Assembly: GCA_012512265.1 (NCBI GenBank)
Contig: JAAZEM010000139.1
Coordinates: 1-64,000 of the forward strand
DNA from: Armatimonadota bacterium
Lineage (GTDB): Bacteria > Armatimonadota > JAAZEB01
Direction: 5' to 3'
Length of the DNA stretch: 64,000 nucleotides
The position numbers and the translations under genes are program-made. The notes under the pieces are model-generated. The model had not been told where the DNA came from. It ran no database searches and saw nothing but the letters and a program-made list of their open reading frames with translations. Below are positions 25,437 to 33,277 of this stretch, piece after piece (position 1 is the stretch's first letter; every line of letters begins with the position of its first letter).

Positions 25437-26498
25437 ATGGCAGTGACAGTTGGAGTGCTCGGATTGGCGCACGGGCACGTAAACACATACCTGACGCAGT
25501 GGCGCGACCATCCCGAGATGGAAGTGCGCGCGGTAGCCGCCTGGGACCACGATGCGGGGCGCCTCGCCCAGGCGGAGAAGAACTTCGGGCTCCAGCCGCG
25601 TGGGGATGCCTCGCAGCTTCTTGCGGACCCGGGGATCGAGGCGGTGGTGGTGGCCGCGGAGACGTCGCTGCACGCCTCTCTCGTCGAGCAGGCGGCCGCG
25701 GCCGGCAAGAAGATCGTCCTGCAGAAGCCGATGGCGCTTACCCTGGCCGAGGGCGAGCGCATCGTCTCCGCCGTGGAGCGCGCCGGCGTGCCGTTCACCC
25801 TGGCGTGGCAGATGCGCGTCGATCCCCAGAATGTGCAGATGAAGGAGCTTCTCGCGAGCGGCGAGCTAGGGAAGGTCTTCATGGTCCGCCGCCGCCACGG
25901 CCTGGCGGTGCATACCTGGGGGAACTTCGTGGAGCTGTGGCATAACAAGCCGGAGCTCAACCGCGACATCTGGGCGGATGACGCCGCGCACGCCATCGAC
26001 TTTATCCACTGGCTGCTGGGCGTGCCGGAGACGGTGACCGCGGAGATCGCGACGATCCACGACCCACGCGTGCCCAACGACAACGGCATCGCGATCTACC
26101 GCTACCCGGGAGGCCCCATCGCGGAGGTCGTCTGCTCCTTTACCTGCCCGGCCCACGAAAACACCACCGAGATCGTCTGCGAGAAGGGCTCGATCATTCA
26201 GAACTACGGCGACGTGCCCAGCTGCAACGTGCCACGTCCCGAGGGTGCTCCTGGGTTGAAATGGTATACCCTGGAGAAGAAGGAGTGGACGTTCAGCGAG
26301 ATCGCCTCGCCGCCCGGGCATGGGCACCGGATCGCCGGTCTCGCGGGGCCGCTCGCCGAGTTTCTCCATGGCCGGCGGGCTCCCATCGCGACCGCCGAGG
26401 ACGGCCTCACCTCACTGCGCATGACCCTCGCCACCTATCTCTCCTCGCGTGAGGGCCGGCGCGTGACCATCGATGACCCGAGGGTTGCCGAGATATAG
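25437..26498 (+). CDS. Gfo/Idh/MocA-family NAD(P)-dependent oxidoreductase
   Basis: 353 residues. An N-terminal Rossmann fold (VTVGVLGLAHGHVNTYL, GIEAVVVAAETSLHA, KKIVLQKPMALTLAEGE with the conserved E/Q-KP motif) is followed by the alpha/beta C-terminal domain. DDAAHAIDFIHWLLG carries the family's His. GLAHGH replaces the more usual GxGxxG. Such enzymes oxidise sugars, inositols or their derivatives; the substrate is not predictable. The ATG at 25437 was chosen because homology starts there, with AGGGAG 10 nt upstream. Confidence 0.88.
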   Translation: MAVTVGVLGLAHGHVNTYLTQWRDHPEMEVRAVAAWDHDAGRLAQAEKNFGLQPRGDASQLLADPGIEAVVVAAETSLHASLVEQAAAAGKKIVLQKPMALTLAEGERIVSAVERAGVPFTLAWQMRVDPQNVQMKELLASGELGKVFMVRRRHGLAVHTWGNFVELWHNKPELNRDIWADDAAHAIDFIHWLLGVPETVTAEIATIHDPRVPNDNGIAIYRYPGGPIAEVVCSFTCPAHENTTEIVCEKGSIIQNYGDVPSCNVPRPEGAPGLKWYTLEKKEWTFSEIASPPGHGHRIAGLAGPLAEFLHGRRAPIATAEDGLTSLRMTLATYLSSREGRRVTIDDPRVAEI

Positions 26499-26505
26499 AA
26501 GGCGA

Positions 26506-26539
26506 CAGGCGCCCTCGCAGACTGGCTCGAGGGCGCCTG
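26506..26539. terminator. Shared hairpin between convergent genes
   Basis: CAGGCGCCCTCG (26506-26517) and CGAGGGCGCCTG (26528-26539) form a perfect 12-bp stem with a 10-nt loop. It sits between two converging stop codons. No T-run on either side. Confidence 0.65.
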
Positions 26540-26545
26540 AACCAA

Positions 26546-27211
26546 TTACCGGACGGTCATGTACTTGCCGGTGCCGTTGGCATAGATCTCGGTGGCCGAC
26601 ATCCACTTCGCGTGGCCGTCACAGAAGGCGATGTTGGAGCCTCCCACGTGCAGCGTGGCCCGCTCCTGCGCGGAGGGGTTGGTGGTGATGGTGCAGGCGT
26701 TGGGCGATGTGCCCAGGACGGCGGATGCCTTCGGCCAGGCGAAGCGCCAATCGTTGCTGCCCATCGTGTGGCAGCAATCTCCCAGCAGGAGGATGCTCGC
26801 TGGCTCAGTTAGCTTCGCCATCTGCAGTCCGTTATTGGCCACGCTCGCGTTGGCACCGTAAGAGGGCATTAGCGGGAAAACGTGGGCGTTGTACGTCCAC
26901 GTTGTCTGCTGACGCGGGTAGCTGGGGCAGACGAACACCTTGTCGTTCTTGACATAGGGGTAGATCCCCTCCCACCACGACGAGCCAGGGCCCGACTCGG
27001 GCCACGGCGGGTAGTAGCCCGGGAAGCGCTCATCGTAGTCCTGCACGTACATCATCATCGCGTTGCCCAGCTGCTTGATGTTGGACAGACAGGTTGTTTT
27101 GCGCGCGTTCTCCCGGGCGCGCGCGAAGACCGGGAACAGGATCGCCGCCAGGATGGCTATGATCGCGATCACAACGAGCAGCTCAATCAGAGTGAAACCC
27201 CTGCGTCTCAT
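26546..27211 (-). CDS. Type IV pilin-like prepilin with H-X9-DG motif
   Basis: 221 residues. [21 protein letters not shown] is a class III prepilin signal, cleaved after Gly5 with Phe6 and Glu10. The body has [21 protein letters not shown] and the C-terminal H-x9-DG motif ([16 protein letters not shown]). These major-pseudopilin-like proteins are expanded in Planctomycetes, Lentisphaerae and Armatimonadota. It stands alone here with no secretion genes next to it. Start ATG at 27211 follows AAGGAGAC. Function in adhesion or secretion is inferred. Confidence 0.9.
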   Translation of the reverse strand: MRRRGFTLIELLVVIAIIAILAAILFPVFARARENARKTTCLSNIKQLGNAMMMYVQDYDERFPGYYPPWPESGPGSSWWEGIYPYVKNDKVFVCPSYPRQQTTWTYNAHVFPLMPSYGANASVANNGLQMAKLTEPASILLLGDCCHTMGSNDWRFAWPKASAVLGTSPNACTITTNPSAQERATLHVGGSNIAFCDGHAKWMSATEIYANGTGKYMTVR

Positions 27212-27420
27212 TTGTCTCCTTCCCTCTCCGCCCGATAGCCGAATATCCGGCTGATACTGATGCTGTGGAAGTGCGAGGGAGCGAGGAAGCACTACCCCAG
27301 CCGCATTCTAGCTCCGTGGGATGGATGTGTCAACGGGTGAATGACTGGCGGATCCGGTCGATACCACGGATGACAGGCACGGACGCGGATGGGGAGGCGC
27401 GGGCACCTCGGGCTCGTGCG

Positions 27421-27472
27421 TGCGGTGCGAAAGGCCCGCGCTGCTTCCCAGCAAAGGCCCTGCTGGCCTTTC
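27421..27472 (-). repeat. Two-hairpin intergenic repeat, type A (minus orientation)
   Basis: Read on the minus strand: GGCCAGCAGGGCCTTTGCTG, GGAAGCAGCGCGGGCCTTTC. It is diverged in hairpin 2. It lies 42 nt from a type B copy in opposite orientation. Confidence 0.65.
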
Positions 27473-27513
27473 CACCGGCCCTCGCCGCTGCGCTTGCACC
27501 GGGAATGCGGCCC

Positions 27514-27560
27514 GGCCCAGCCCGGCAGGGCTTTGCCCACAAGCAGCGCGGGTGTCTACG
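27514..27560 (+). repeat. Two-hairpin intergenic repeat, type B (plus orientation)
   Basis: AGCCCGGCAGGGCTTTGCCCACAAGCAGCGCGG core. It forms a head-to-head pair with the type A copy at 27421-27472, just after the end of the dehydrogenase gene. A degenerate CGGATG-type repeat lies at 27364-27392. Confidence 0.65.
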
Positions 27561-27566
27561 CTCGTG

Positions 27567-28493
27567 CTATGCGCTCAACTGGGCAAAGGTTTCCTTGAGC
27601 ACGCGCGCGCTGTTCTGAAGCGCCTCCTCCTCCTCTGGTGCCAGCTGCATCTCGACTAGCGCCTCTGCTCCCCCCCGGCCGATCACCGTGGGCACGCTCA
27701 GGCAGACGTCGTTGATGCCATGAAGACCCGTCTGCAGGGTGGATACGGGGAGCACCTGCTTCGTGTCGCCGGCGATGGCGTTGACCACGTGGGCAACGAC
27801 CAGGCCGATGGAGTAGCCGGCGCCTCCTTTGAGGGCAATCACGCGCGCGCCGCTCTTCTTCGTGGCATCGAAGATCGCCCGAACTTCCTGCTCCTGGTAG
27901 CCGGGGAAGCTGGCCAGGGGCACCCCATTGATGGTGGCCGAGGACCAGATCGGCACCATGGAGTCGCCGTGCTCGCCAAGGATCAGCGCATCCACCTGCG
28001 TCTGGGCCACGCCGAAGTGCTCGCCGAGGAAGGAGCGGAAACGCGCTGTATCGAGGAGGGTACCCGTGCCGATGACGCGCTCGCGTGGGAAACCGCTCTC
28101 CTTCACTGCGATCTGCGTCAGAATATCCACGGGGTTGGCCACGATGAGCAGGATGGCATTGGATGGCAGGGAGACTTTGCCGATCTCCGCCAGAATAGAG
28201 CGGAAGAGCGCCACGTTGCGGTTGACCAGCGCCAGGCGCGGCTCATCCGGCTTGCGCCGCAGCCCCGCGGTGATGACGATCACGTCCGAGCCCGCGACCT
28301 GGTCATAGCCTCCGGAGGTGAAGACCTGCGAGTTCGCCAGCGATGCCCCATGCCGCAGATCAAGCGCCTCCCCCTCCGCTTGCTCTGTCATCACGTCCAC
28401 CAGCGCGATCTCGCGTGCCCAACCAACCAACTGCAGAGCGTAGGCCGCGTTCGACCCCACTCGCCCTGCTCCGCCAATAATACTGACCTTCAT
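27567..28493 (-). CDS. NAD-dependent malate/lactate dehydrogenase
   Basis: 308 residues. NAD-binding GGAGRVGS (7-14), D33 at the end of strand beta-2, catalytic His in GEHGDSMVP and Arg in DTARFRSFL. The residue that separates malate from lactate dehydrogenases (Arg vs Gln, six before the catalytic R86) is R80, which favours malate. The rest of the loop (DEPRLALVNRN) looks more like lactate dehydrogenase. The family of LDH-like malate dehydrogenases fits. ATG at 28493 after GAGAGGACGCAA. Monocistronic; a TATATA box lies about 15 nt upstream. Confidence 0.88.
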   Translation of the reverse strand: MKVSIIGGAGRVGSNAAYALQLVGWAREIALVDVMTEQAEGEALDLRHGASLANSQVFTSGGYDQVAGSDVIVITAGLRRKPDEPRLALVNRNVALFRSILAEIGKVSLPSNAILLIVANPVDILTQIAVKESGFPRERVIGTGTLLDTARFRSFLGEHFGVAQTQVDALILGEHGDSMVPIWSSATINGVPLASFPGYQEQEVRAIFDATKKSGARVIALKGGAGYSIGLVVAHVVNAIAGDTKQVLPVSTLQTGLHGINDVCLSVPTVIGRGGAEALVEMQLAPEEEEALQNSARVLKETFAQLSA

Positions 28494-28795
28494 TTGCGTC
28501 CTCTCTATATACCATGGAAACGCCGCGCTGAGGCTGCTCCGCAGGCACCGCCGGGCGCGTGCCCTCACGGGATCCGCCTCACCCGCCTGGGCGAGCGTTT
28601 CTGTCTCGCCCCGGGGCTGCCCTGGCCGCCTGTGCCAACCGCCCGCGGGTATCCCATTCGCTTGCCAGACGCCACCATCCTTGTTGGGTGTCGGAAGCTG
28701 CCTGAAGCCGGCCATGCCAGGCGAGGCCGCCCGCAGCCTTTGCACTGCGGCGGATTCCATCATCTGGCGCCCCCTGCGCGAGCGGCGAATTTCGC
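28494..28795. other. Intergenic region between mdh-like gene and tRNA-His
   Basis: 302 nt, no gene seen. The leftward gene's promoter should lie here; TATATA near 28507-28513 is a possible -10. Confidence 0.35.
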
Positions 28796-28825
28796 TTGAC
28801 AGACCAGCCCTGCATATGGTAACAT
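28796..28825 (+). promoter_or_regulatory. Promoter of tRNA-His
   Basis: TTGACA at 28796-28801, an 18-nt spacer and TAACAT at 28820-28825. Confidence 0.75.
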
Positions 28826-28838
28826 GCAAAGCGTTGGT

Positions 28839-28915
28839 GGTGAGTGTCGCCTAGCGGCTAAGGCGCCAGACTGTGGATCTGGAGATCGGGGGTTCGAATC
28901 CCCTCACTCACCCCA
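28839..28915 (+). tRNA. tRNA-His (anticodon GTG)
   Basis: 77 nt with encoded CCA. GTGAGTG pairs with CACTCAC. The extra G(-1) at 28839 faces the discriminator C at 28912, as is usual for tRNA-His. Anticodon loop CTGTGGA gives GTG at 28873-28875. Confidence 0.95.
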
Positions 28916-28918
28916 TTT

Positions 28919-28991
28919 GGCAGGGGGCGGGTCCCTTGGAGCGGCGCGGGAAAGCCGCGTCGTGAAAAGCGGATGGGACCTAGCCCCTGCC
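28919..28991 (+). terminator. Long branched hairpin after tRNA-His
   Basis: GGCAGGGG and GGTCCC on the left pair with GGGACC and CCCCTGCC on the right, enclosing a small GCGGC/GCCGC stem. The pyrimidine-rich TCTCTCCCCTT follows. It may be a terminator, though its length and inner stem are unusual. Confidence 0.5.
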
Positions 28992-29013
28992 TCTCTCCCC
29001 TTCGTCGTAACGC

Positions 29014-29043
29014 TTGCACAATTCCCCTCGCGTGTGGTATCAT
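29014..29043 (+). promoter_or_regulatory. Promoter of the lyxose isomerase gene
   Basis: TTGCAC at 29014-29019, an 18-nt spacer and TATCAT at 29038-29043. The start codon is 270 nt downstream. I see no supported gene or riboswitch in that leader. Confidence 0.65.
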
Positions 29044-29313
29044 GCCGCGTGAACAGGACGATAACGGCTTCCCCTGAGGCTGCCCGAGGCTCAGGCGAAG
29101 GCGTCGGCCGAGGTCGTGGAGCAAGTCACCGCGTCCTTTACGGCTATCTCCTTCGAGCGCGGATGGCTGCGCGACGGCAACGCCTGCTGGCTGCACCGCC
29201 TCATCTATCGCGACGACAAAGCCTCCCGCTCTGGCATCCGCCTCGTGTTGGCTTGCCAGAAGACGTTGGAAGCTCTTCCCCTCTCGGCGCGCGTCCTGCA
29301 AAGGAGTTGAGCC

Positions 29314-29997
29314 ATGAAGCGTTCGGAGATCAACCGTATCCTGCGCGAGACCATCGCCTTCTTTGATATGCACCGCTTCAAGCTGCCGCCATTCGCCTTC
29401 TGGACCCCCGCAGATTGGGAGAAGCGAGGAGAGGAAGCGGACGAAATCCGCGATAACCTCCTGGGTTGGGATATCACCGACTTCGGCCTGGGGAACTTCT
29501 CGCGCAAGGGCCTGGTCCTCTTCACCCTCCGCAACGGGACCCATGACAATCCACGCTATCCGAAGCCGTATGCGGAGAAGATCATGGTCGCCGGCGAGAA
29601 CCAGGAGACGCCGATGCACTTCCATGCCTTTAAGATGGAAGATATCATCAACCGCGGCGGGGGCAACCTTCTCATCGAGCTCTACAACGCGACCCCGGAC
29701 AATGACCTGGACCGCACGTCGCCCGTGGCGGTCTCCGTGGATGGGGTGCGGCGTACCCTGGAGCCGGGAGCCACCCTGCGCCTGACCCCGGGCGAGAGCA
29801 TCACCCTCACCCAGCGCCTCTACCATCGCTTCTATGGTGAAGAGGGCCGGGGCCGCGTCCTCATCGGTGAGGTGTCGCGCGTCAACGACGACCGCACCGA
29901 CAACTACTTCCATGAGCCGGTGGGGCGTTTTCCCGCCATCGAGGAGGATGAGCCTCCTCTCTACTACCTCTGCACCGAATACCCGCGCGCCAAATAG
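29314..29997 (+). CDS. D-lyxose ketol-isomerase
   Basis: 227 residues of the cupin-type D-lyxose isomerase family. Metal ligands H102, H104 (PMHFHAFKMED), E109 and H171 (RLYHRFYG) are all present at the family spacing. It interconverts D-lyxose and D-xylulose and usually D-mannose and D-fructose, so it can feed mannose released by the mannosidase-type enzymes into central metabolism. AAAGGAG site before the ATG. Length is normal for the family. It has its own promoter with a long leader. Confidence 0.92.
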   Translation: MKRSEINRILRETIAFFDMHRFKLPPFAFWTPADWEKRGEEADEIRDNLLGWDITDFGLGNFSRKGLVLFTLRNGTHDNPRYPKPYAEKIMVAGENQETPMHFHAFKMEDIINRGGGNLLIELYNATPDNDLDRTSPVAVSVDGVRRTLEPGATLRLTPGESITLTQRLYHRFYGEEGRGRVLIGEVSRVNDDRTDNYFHEPVGRFPAIEEDEPPLYYLCTEYPRAK

Positions 29998-30290
29998 CGG
30001 CCTTCCGGGAATGGACGGCAAGCTCGCGCTGCGGCGAGCCTCCCCGGCGGCCCCGCGGATGAACCGATGGGGCCGCGCATCCGCGATCTGGCAGGAGTTG
30101 GTGGCGCGGCGAGGAATCTAAAGGTACTGGCGGGTTGCGCCTGGCCCAGGTGGGCCGTTCCAGAGATGCCATCGCCGCGCCATCTGCTGCAGCGAGAGCC
30201 GCCCTCGGGCTGTTCCGTGATGCGCGTCGTGTGGCCGGCCAGTTGCGACTCCCTGAGCGGTACGGGTGAAGCGAATGCGAGGAAGCGCGG

Positions 30291-30782
30291 ATGCCAATGG
30301 ATACCGGGGAGGTGGTGGCCGTGACCTTTCAGCCGCTGGTCAGCGAGACCGCGCTGCAAATCGCGGAGAAGAGGGATGGCGAGGTGGCCTACGTCGGCGC
30401 CACGGGCGAGATTGACCTCCATGGCGAGGAGATGCTGCGCCGCGTCCTGGAAAGCTCCCTCTCTCAGGGGGGATATTCCGTAATCCTCGACCTGCGCCAC
30501 GTCAGCTACATGGATACGGGCGCGCTGAAGATCCTCCTCGAAACCAAGCGCCGCACCCTTGGCTGTGGCGGTGAACTCTATATCCTCGTGGAAGAATCCC
30601 TTCCCAAGCAGGTGATCTACATGGCGCATCTTCAGGACGCCGTGAAGATGTACGAGACGGTTGACCAGGCGCTGGAGGATATCGCGCGCCGGGCGACTTG
30701 CAGGGGATACTTCGCGCGCAGTGCCGCGCGAGCCGAGGAGCCCGAGGGGCGGGAGACGTTGCTTCCTTACCTGGACGCCTGA
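30291..30782 (+). CDS. STAS-domain protein (anti-sigma factor antagonist-like)
   Basis: 163 residues. A STAS fold at about 25-135: VAYVGATGEIDLHGEEML, VILDLRHVSYMDTGALKIL. The phosphorylation loop, DSSG in SpoIIAA-type antagonists, reads D75-T76-G77-A78, so the usual second Ser is a Gly. That may make it non-phosphorylatable or place it in a signalling STAS class outside the partner-switch. A 30-residue basic tail follows. The start at 30291 has GAGGAAG; an ATG at 30297 is possible. It precedes a small unknown gene. Confidence 0.8.
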   Translation: MPMDTGEVVAVTFQPLVSETALQIAEKRDGEVAYVGATGEIDLHGEEMLRRVLESSLSQGGYSVILDLRHVSYMDTGALKILLETKRRTLGCGGELYILVEESLPKQVIYMAHLQDAVKMYETVDQALEDIARRATCRGYFARSAARAEEPEGRETLLPYLDA

Positions 30783-30861
30783 TGGCGCAGGCCCCCCGCA
30801 CGCGCTTTCAGGCGTGAACTTCCCACAGCGGCGACGCGCCCGGCTCTCGGTGGGAGACAGC

Positions 30862-31251
30862 ATGGTGGAAACGAGAGAGCTGCCGCCGCCTTCCGAGGAA
30901 GCGGCAGAGGTGGAGCGCTATGTGCGCGAGGCCCGCGAGGCCACCGAGTCTGCCTACCAGCTTCTGCGGCGCGGTGCTCCGGCCGCGTCCGGCATGGCCG
31001 CGGCGCTCCCCTCCCGCCTGGATGCGCTCTATCGCACCGGTCGGGGCGCAGACGCCTCACGCTTCGTGGACGAACTCCTGGAGAGGCTTCGCCCGGGGAC
31101 GGCTGGCGGTGATGATGCCTTCGCGGAGGGCGTGCGTCTTGGATTCGCCGCCGGCTGTCTGGTGCAATGGCGCGTCCTGGAGTACCTCGCGGGCGAGGAG
31201 ATGCCCCTCTGGCCCGTGCAGCACTACTCTTCCGACTGCCAGGTGGATTGA
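30862..31251 (+). CDS. Hypothetical protein
   Basis: 129 residues, acidic and largely helical (EEAAEVERYVREAREATESA; ASRFVDELLERLRPG). No family recognised. The ATG at 30862 follows GGGAG. It is 79 nt downstream of the STAS gene, so the two could be cotranscribed. Its 3' end overlaps the 3' end of the leftward channel gene by 28 nt, which is unusual and supports only one of several possible lengths. Confidence 0.6.
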   Translation: MVETRELPPPSEEAAEVERYVREAREATESAYQLLRRGAPAASGMAAALPSRLDALYRTGRGADASRFVDELLERLRPGTAGGDDAFAEGVRLGFAAGCLVQWRVLEYLAGEEMPLWPVQHYSSDCQVD

Positions 31252-32063
31252 CCGCGGCGTTGTTCATCGGCGCGCCGCTCCATCAGCGCGATCAGTCGGT
31301 CTACTTTAGCCTGCAGCTCTTCCATGCTGCTTGCATCCTCGTCCGCCGTCTCGGTGATCTCGCGGTCGAGCTGGGTCACCTGGGGTGGCGCCATCTCCTT
31401 TCCCACGAAGTAGGATGCAAGCACCGCGGTGATGTAGCCGATGACCGCCATCCCGAAGATGTAGATCGCCAGAGCGAGGATGCGGCCCTCGGCGGTGACC
31501 GGTGCGAGATCGGCGCCAACGGTCGTGATGGAGGCGGCCGACCACCAGAGGGCGTCGCCGAGACCCCGGAAGCGCGACTCGGGCACTCCCCGTTCCACCA
31601 GATACATGCCGGCTCCGCCGGCGAGGGTGACGAGAAGCGTGACCAGTGCCACATAACCGACGCCTCGTGCCTCCAGTACGGCGCCCGCCTGCCGGGAAGC
31701 GCGTCCGGTGAGCGCCAGGAGACGGAAGAGGCGGAGTGTCCGCAGCGCGCGTAAAGCCCGCAGCGCGCGAAAGACACGGAGGAAGGGCAGGAGCACGCTA
31801 AATGCTGCCAGCCAGTTCCGGCGCAGATAGGCGCGCTTATCATGCGCCAGCGCGAACATCACCACAAACTCGATGGCAAAGATCGTCCAGATGACCCATT
31901 GCACGAGGGCGATCAACCGGCTCTGCCCCGGCCTCAGGGTAACCGTCGCATCCACCAGCGCCAGCGCTAGGAAGAGGATCGAGAGGATCACCATCGGCAC
32001 TTCGATGGCGGCCTCGATCCACTCCTGTATCCGCCGTGGCCTCCAGGCTCGGAACGGGAGCAA
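31224..32063 (-). CDS. Voltage-gated K+ channel-like membrane protein with atypical filter
   Basis: 279 residues with six membrane segments. S4 is arginine-rich with R every third position (RVFRALRALRALRTLRLFR, about 95-113). The pore loop reads A-S-I-T180-T-V-G-A-D185 instead of TTVGYGD, so the filter lacks Tyr-Gly and is one residue shorter. A C-terminal coiled coil (SMEELQAKVDRLIALMERR) follows S6, as in tetrameric channels. The start is TTG at 32063 with GGAAGGTGAGG upstream. It overlaps the 3' end of the upstream dehydrogenase by 76 nt. Ion selectivity cannot be assumed to be K+. Confidence 0.82.
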   Translation of the reverse strand: MLPFRAWRPRRIQEWIEAAIEVPMVILSILFLALALVDATVTLRPGQSRLIALVQWVIWTIFAIEFVVMFALAHDKRAYLRRNWLAAFSVLLPFLRVFRALRALRALRTLRLFRLLALTGRASRQAGAVLEARGVGYVALVTLLVTLAGGAGMYLVERGVPESRFRGLGDALWWSAASITTVGADLAPVTAEGRILALAIYIFGMAVIGYITAVLASYFVGKEMAPPQVTQLDREITETADEDASSMEELQAKVDRLIALMERRADEQRRGQSTWQSEE

Positions 32064-33109
32064 GCGTGCCTCACCTTCCGGACGCTCTCAAAACCCGCGC
32101 GCTTGTCGACGACGTGACGGAGGGGCTCTCCCGCCGTGAACCGGCGCAGGTTGTCTGCCACCAGGTCAATCATCCGGCGGCGTATCATCGCCGAGCGGCC
32201 ACCGCAGTGCGGCGTGAGGATCACGTTCTCCAGGGTCAGCAGGCGATGGCCGTCTGGCAGCGGCTCCGGTTCGGTCACATCGAGCCCTGCGCCTGCCAGT
32301 TCGCCCGCCTCCAGCGCCGTGGCCAGCGCCTCGTGGTCTACGATCCCCCCGCGCGCGACGTTGATCAGGAAAGCGCTCTGCTTCATCCGGCGGAGCATCG
32401 GTGCGTCGAAGAGGTGGTAGGTAGCGGGGGTCAGCGGGCAGCAGATCGCCACGTGGTCTGCGTGGGGCAGGATGTGCGTGAGGTTGTCGGGTGGATGGAG
32501 AGCATCGACGCGCATTATCGACGGGCTGCCCTCGAACCCGGTGGCCAGGATGCGCATATCGAAGGCGGACGCGCGCTGGGCGACCAGCCGTCCGACACTG
32601 CCGAGCCCGACGATGAGCAGGGTCTGCCCGGCCAACTCTGGCGCGATCTGGTCGTCGCTTCCCCAATCCCGTCTTCCCATGTCGCGAAGCATCGCCGGTA
32701 TCTTCCGGGTGAGCGCCAAAAGAAGCGCCAGGGTATGGTCGGCCATCTGCGCTGCCGCCAGGCCTCGGGCGTTCGTCAGGATGACGTGGCTGTGCCGTAG
32801 CTCGGGGAAGAGATAGACCTCCACGCCGGCGCTGGGCGCTTGCACCCAGCGCAGCCGCGGGGCCGCGCGGAAGAGGTCGGCATTGAGGTAGCCAAAGAGG
32901 GCATCTGCTTCCGGTGCCAGGGCCATCGCTTCGGCGTGCGATGCCGCCACCAGGAGCTCCGCGTCCGGCGCCGCCTGGCGGATGAGGTCGATCTCCTCGG
33001 GCGAGAGGCGCGCCACTTGCGCTAACAGCAACTCGGCGCCGGATACCTTTCCCTGCAGCGCCATCATCTCCTCGTCCGAAAGCCCCGAGATGAGAAACTT
33101 CACCGACAC
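31988..33109 (-). CDS. D-isomer-specific 2-hydroxyacid dehydrogenase
   Basis: 373 residues. NAD-binding domain with VGLGSVGRLVA, RGGIVDHEAL (catalytic Arg context is INVARGG), Glu in DVTEPEPLP and catalytic His in LTPHCGG. It lacks the C-terminal extensions of SerA. Substrate unknown; glyoxylate/hydroxypyruvate reductase-type roles are typical. It starts at GTG 33109 with GGGAGGGGG upstream. The last 40 residues are basic and low in homology, covering the start of the channel gene, so the true end of useful protein may be earlier. Confidence 0.87.
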   Translation of the reverse strand: MSVKFLISGLSDEEMMALQGKVSGAELLLAQVARLSPEEIDLIRQAAPDAELLVAASHAEAMALAPEADALFGYLNADLFRAAPRLRWVQAPSAGVEVYLFPELRHSHVILTNARGLAAAQMADHTLALLLALTRKIPAMLRDMGRRDWGSDDQIAPELAGQTLLIVGLGSVGRLVAQRASAFDMRILATGFEGSPSIMRVDALHPPDNLTHILPHADHVAICCPLTPATYHLFDAPMLRRMKQSAFLINVARGGIVDHEALATALEAGELAGAGLDVTEPEPLPDGHRLLTLENVILTPHCGGRSAMIRRRMIDLVADNLRRFTAGEPLRHVVDKRAGFESVRKVRHACSRSEPGGHGGYRSGSRPPSKCRW

Positions 33110-33277
33110 TGTGACGCCCCCTCCCTTCGCGCGTCGCGTGAGCTAATCCGGCCATCCACACCGTGCGCTCCGCGGGAGAAGCATGCAGGCTATATGCCAG
33201 AGCGCGAGCCGCGCGATACAGGAGGAACCAGGCTGGCCTCCTCGAATGGATGGGCAAGCAGAGCGGGAGGAGAAGCC

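Noticed and set aside
29116..29310. A 64-codon frame upstream of the lyxose isomerase gene
   Set aside because: No ribosome site, no recognisable features, and it lies within the probable leader.
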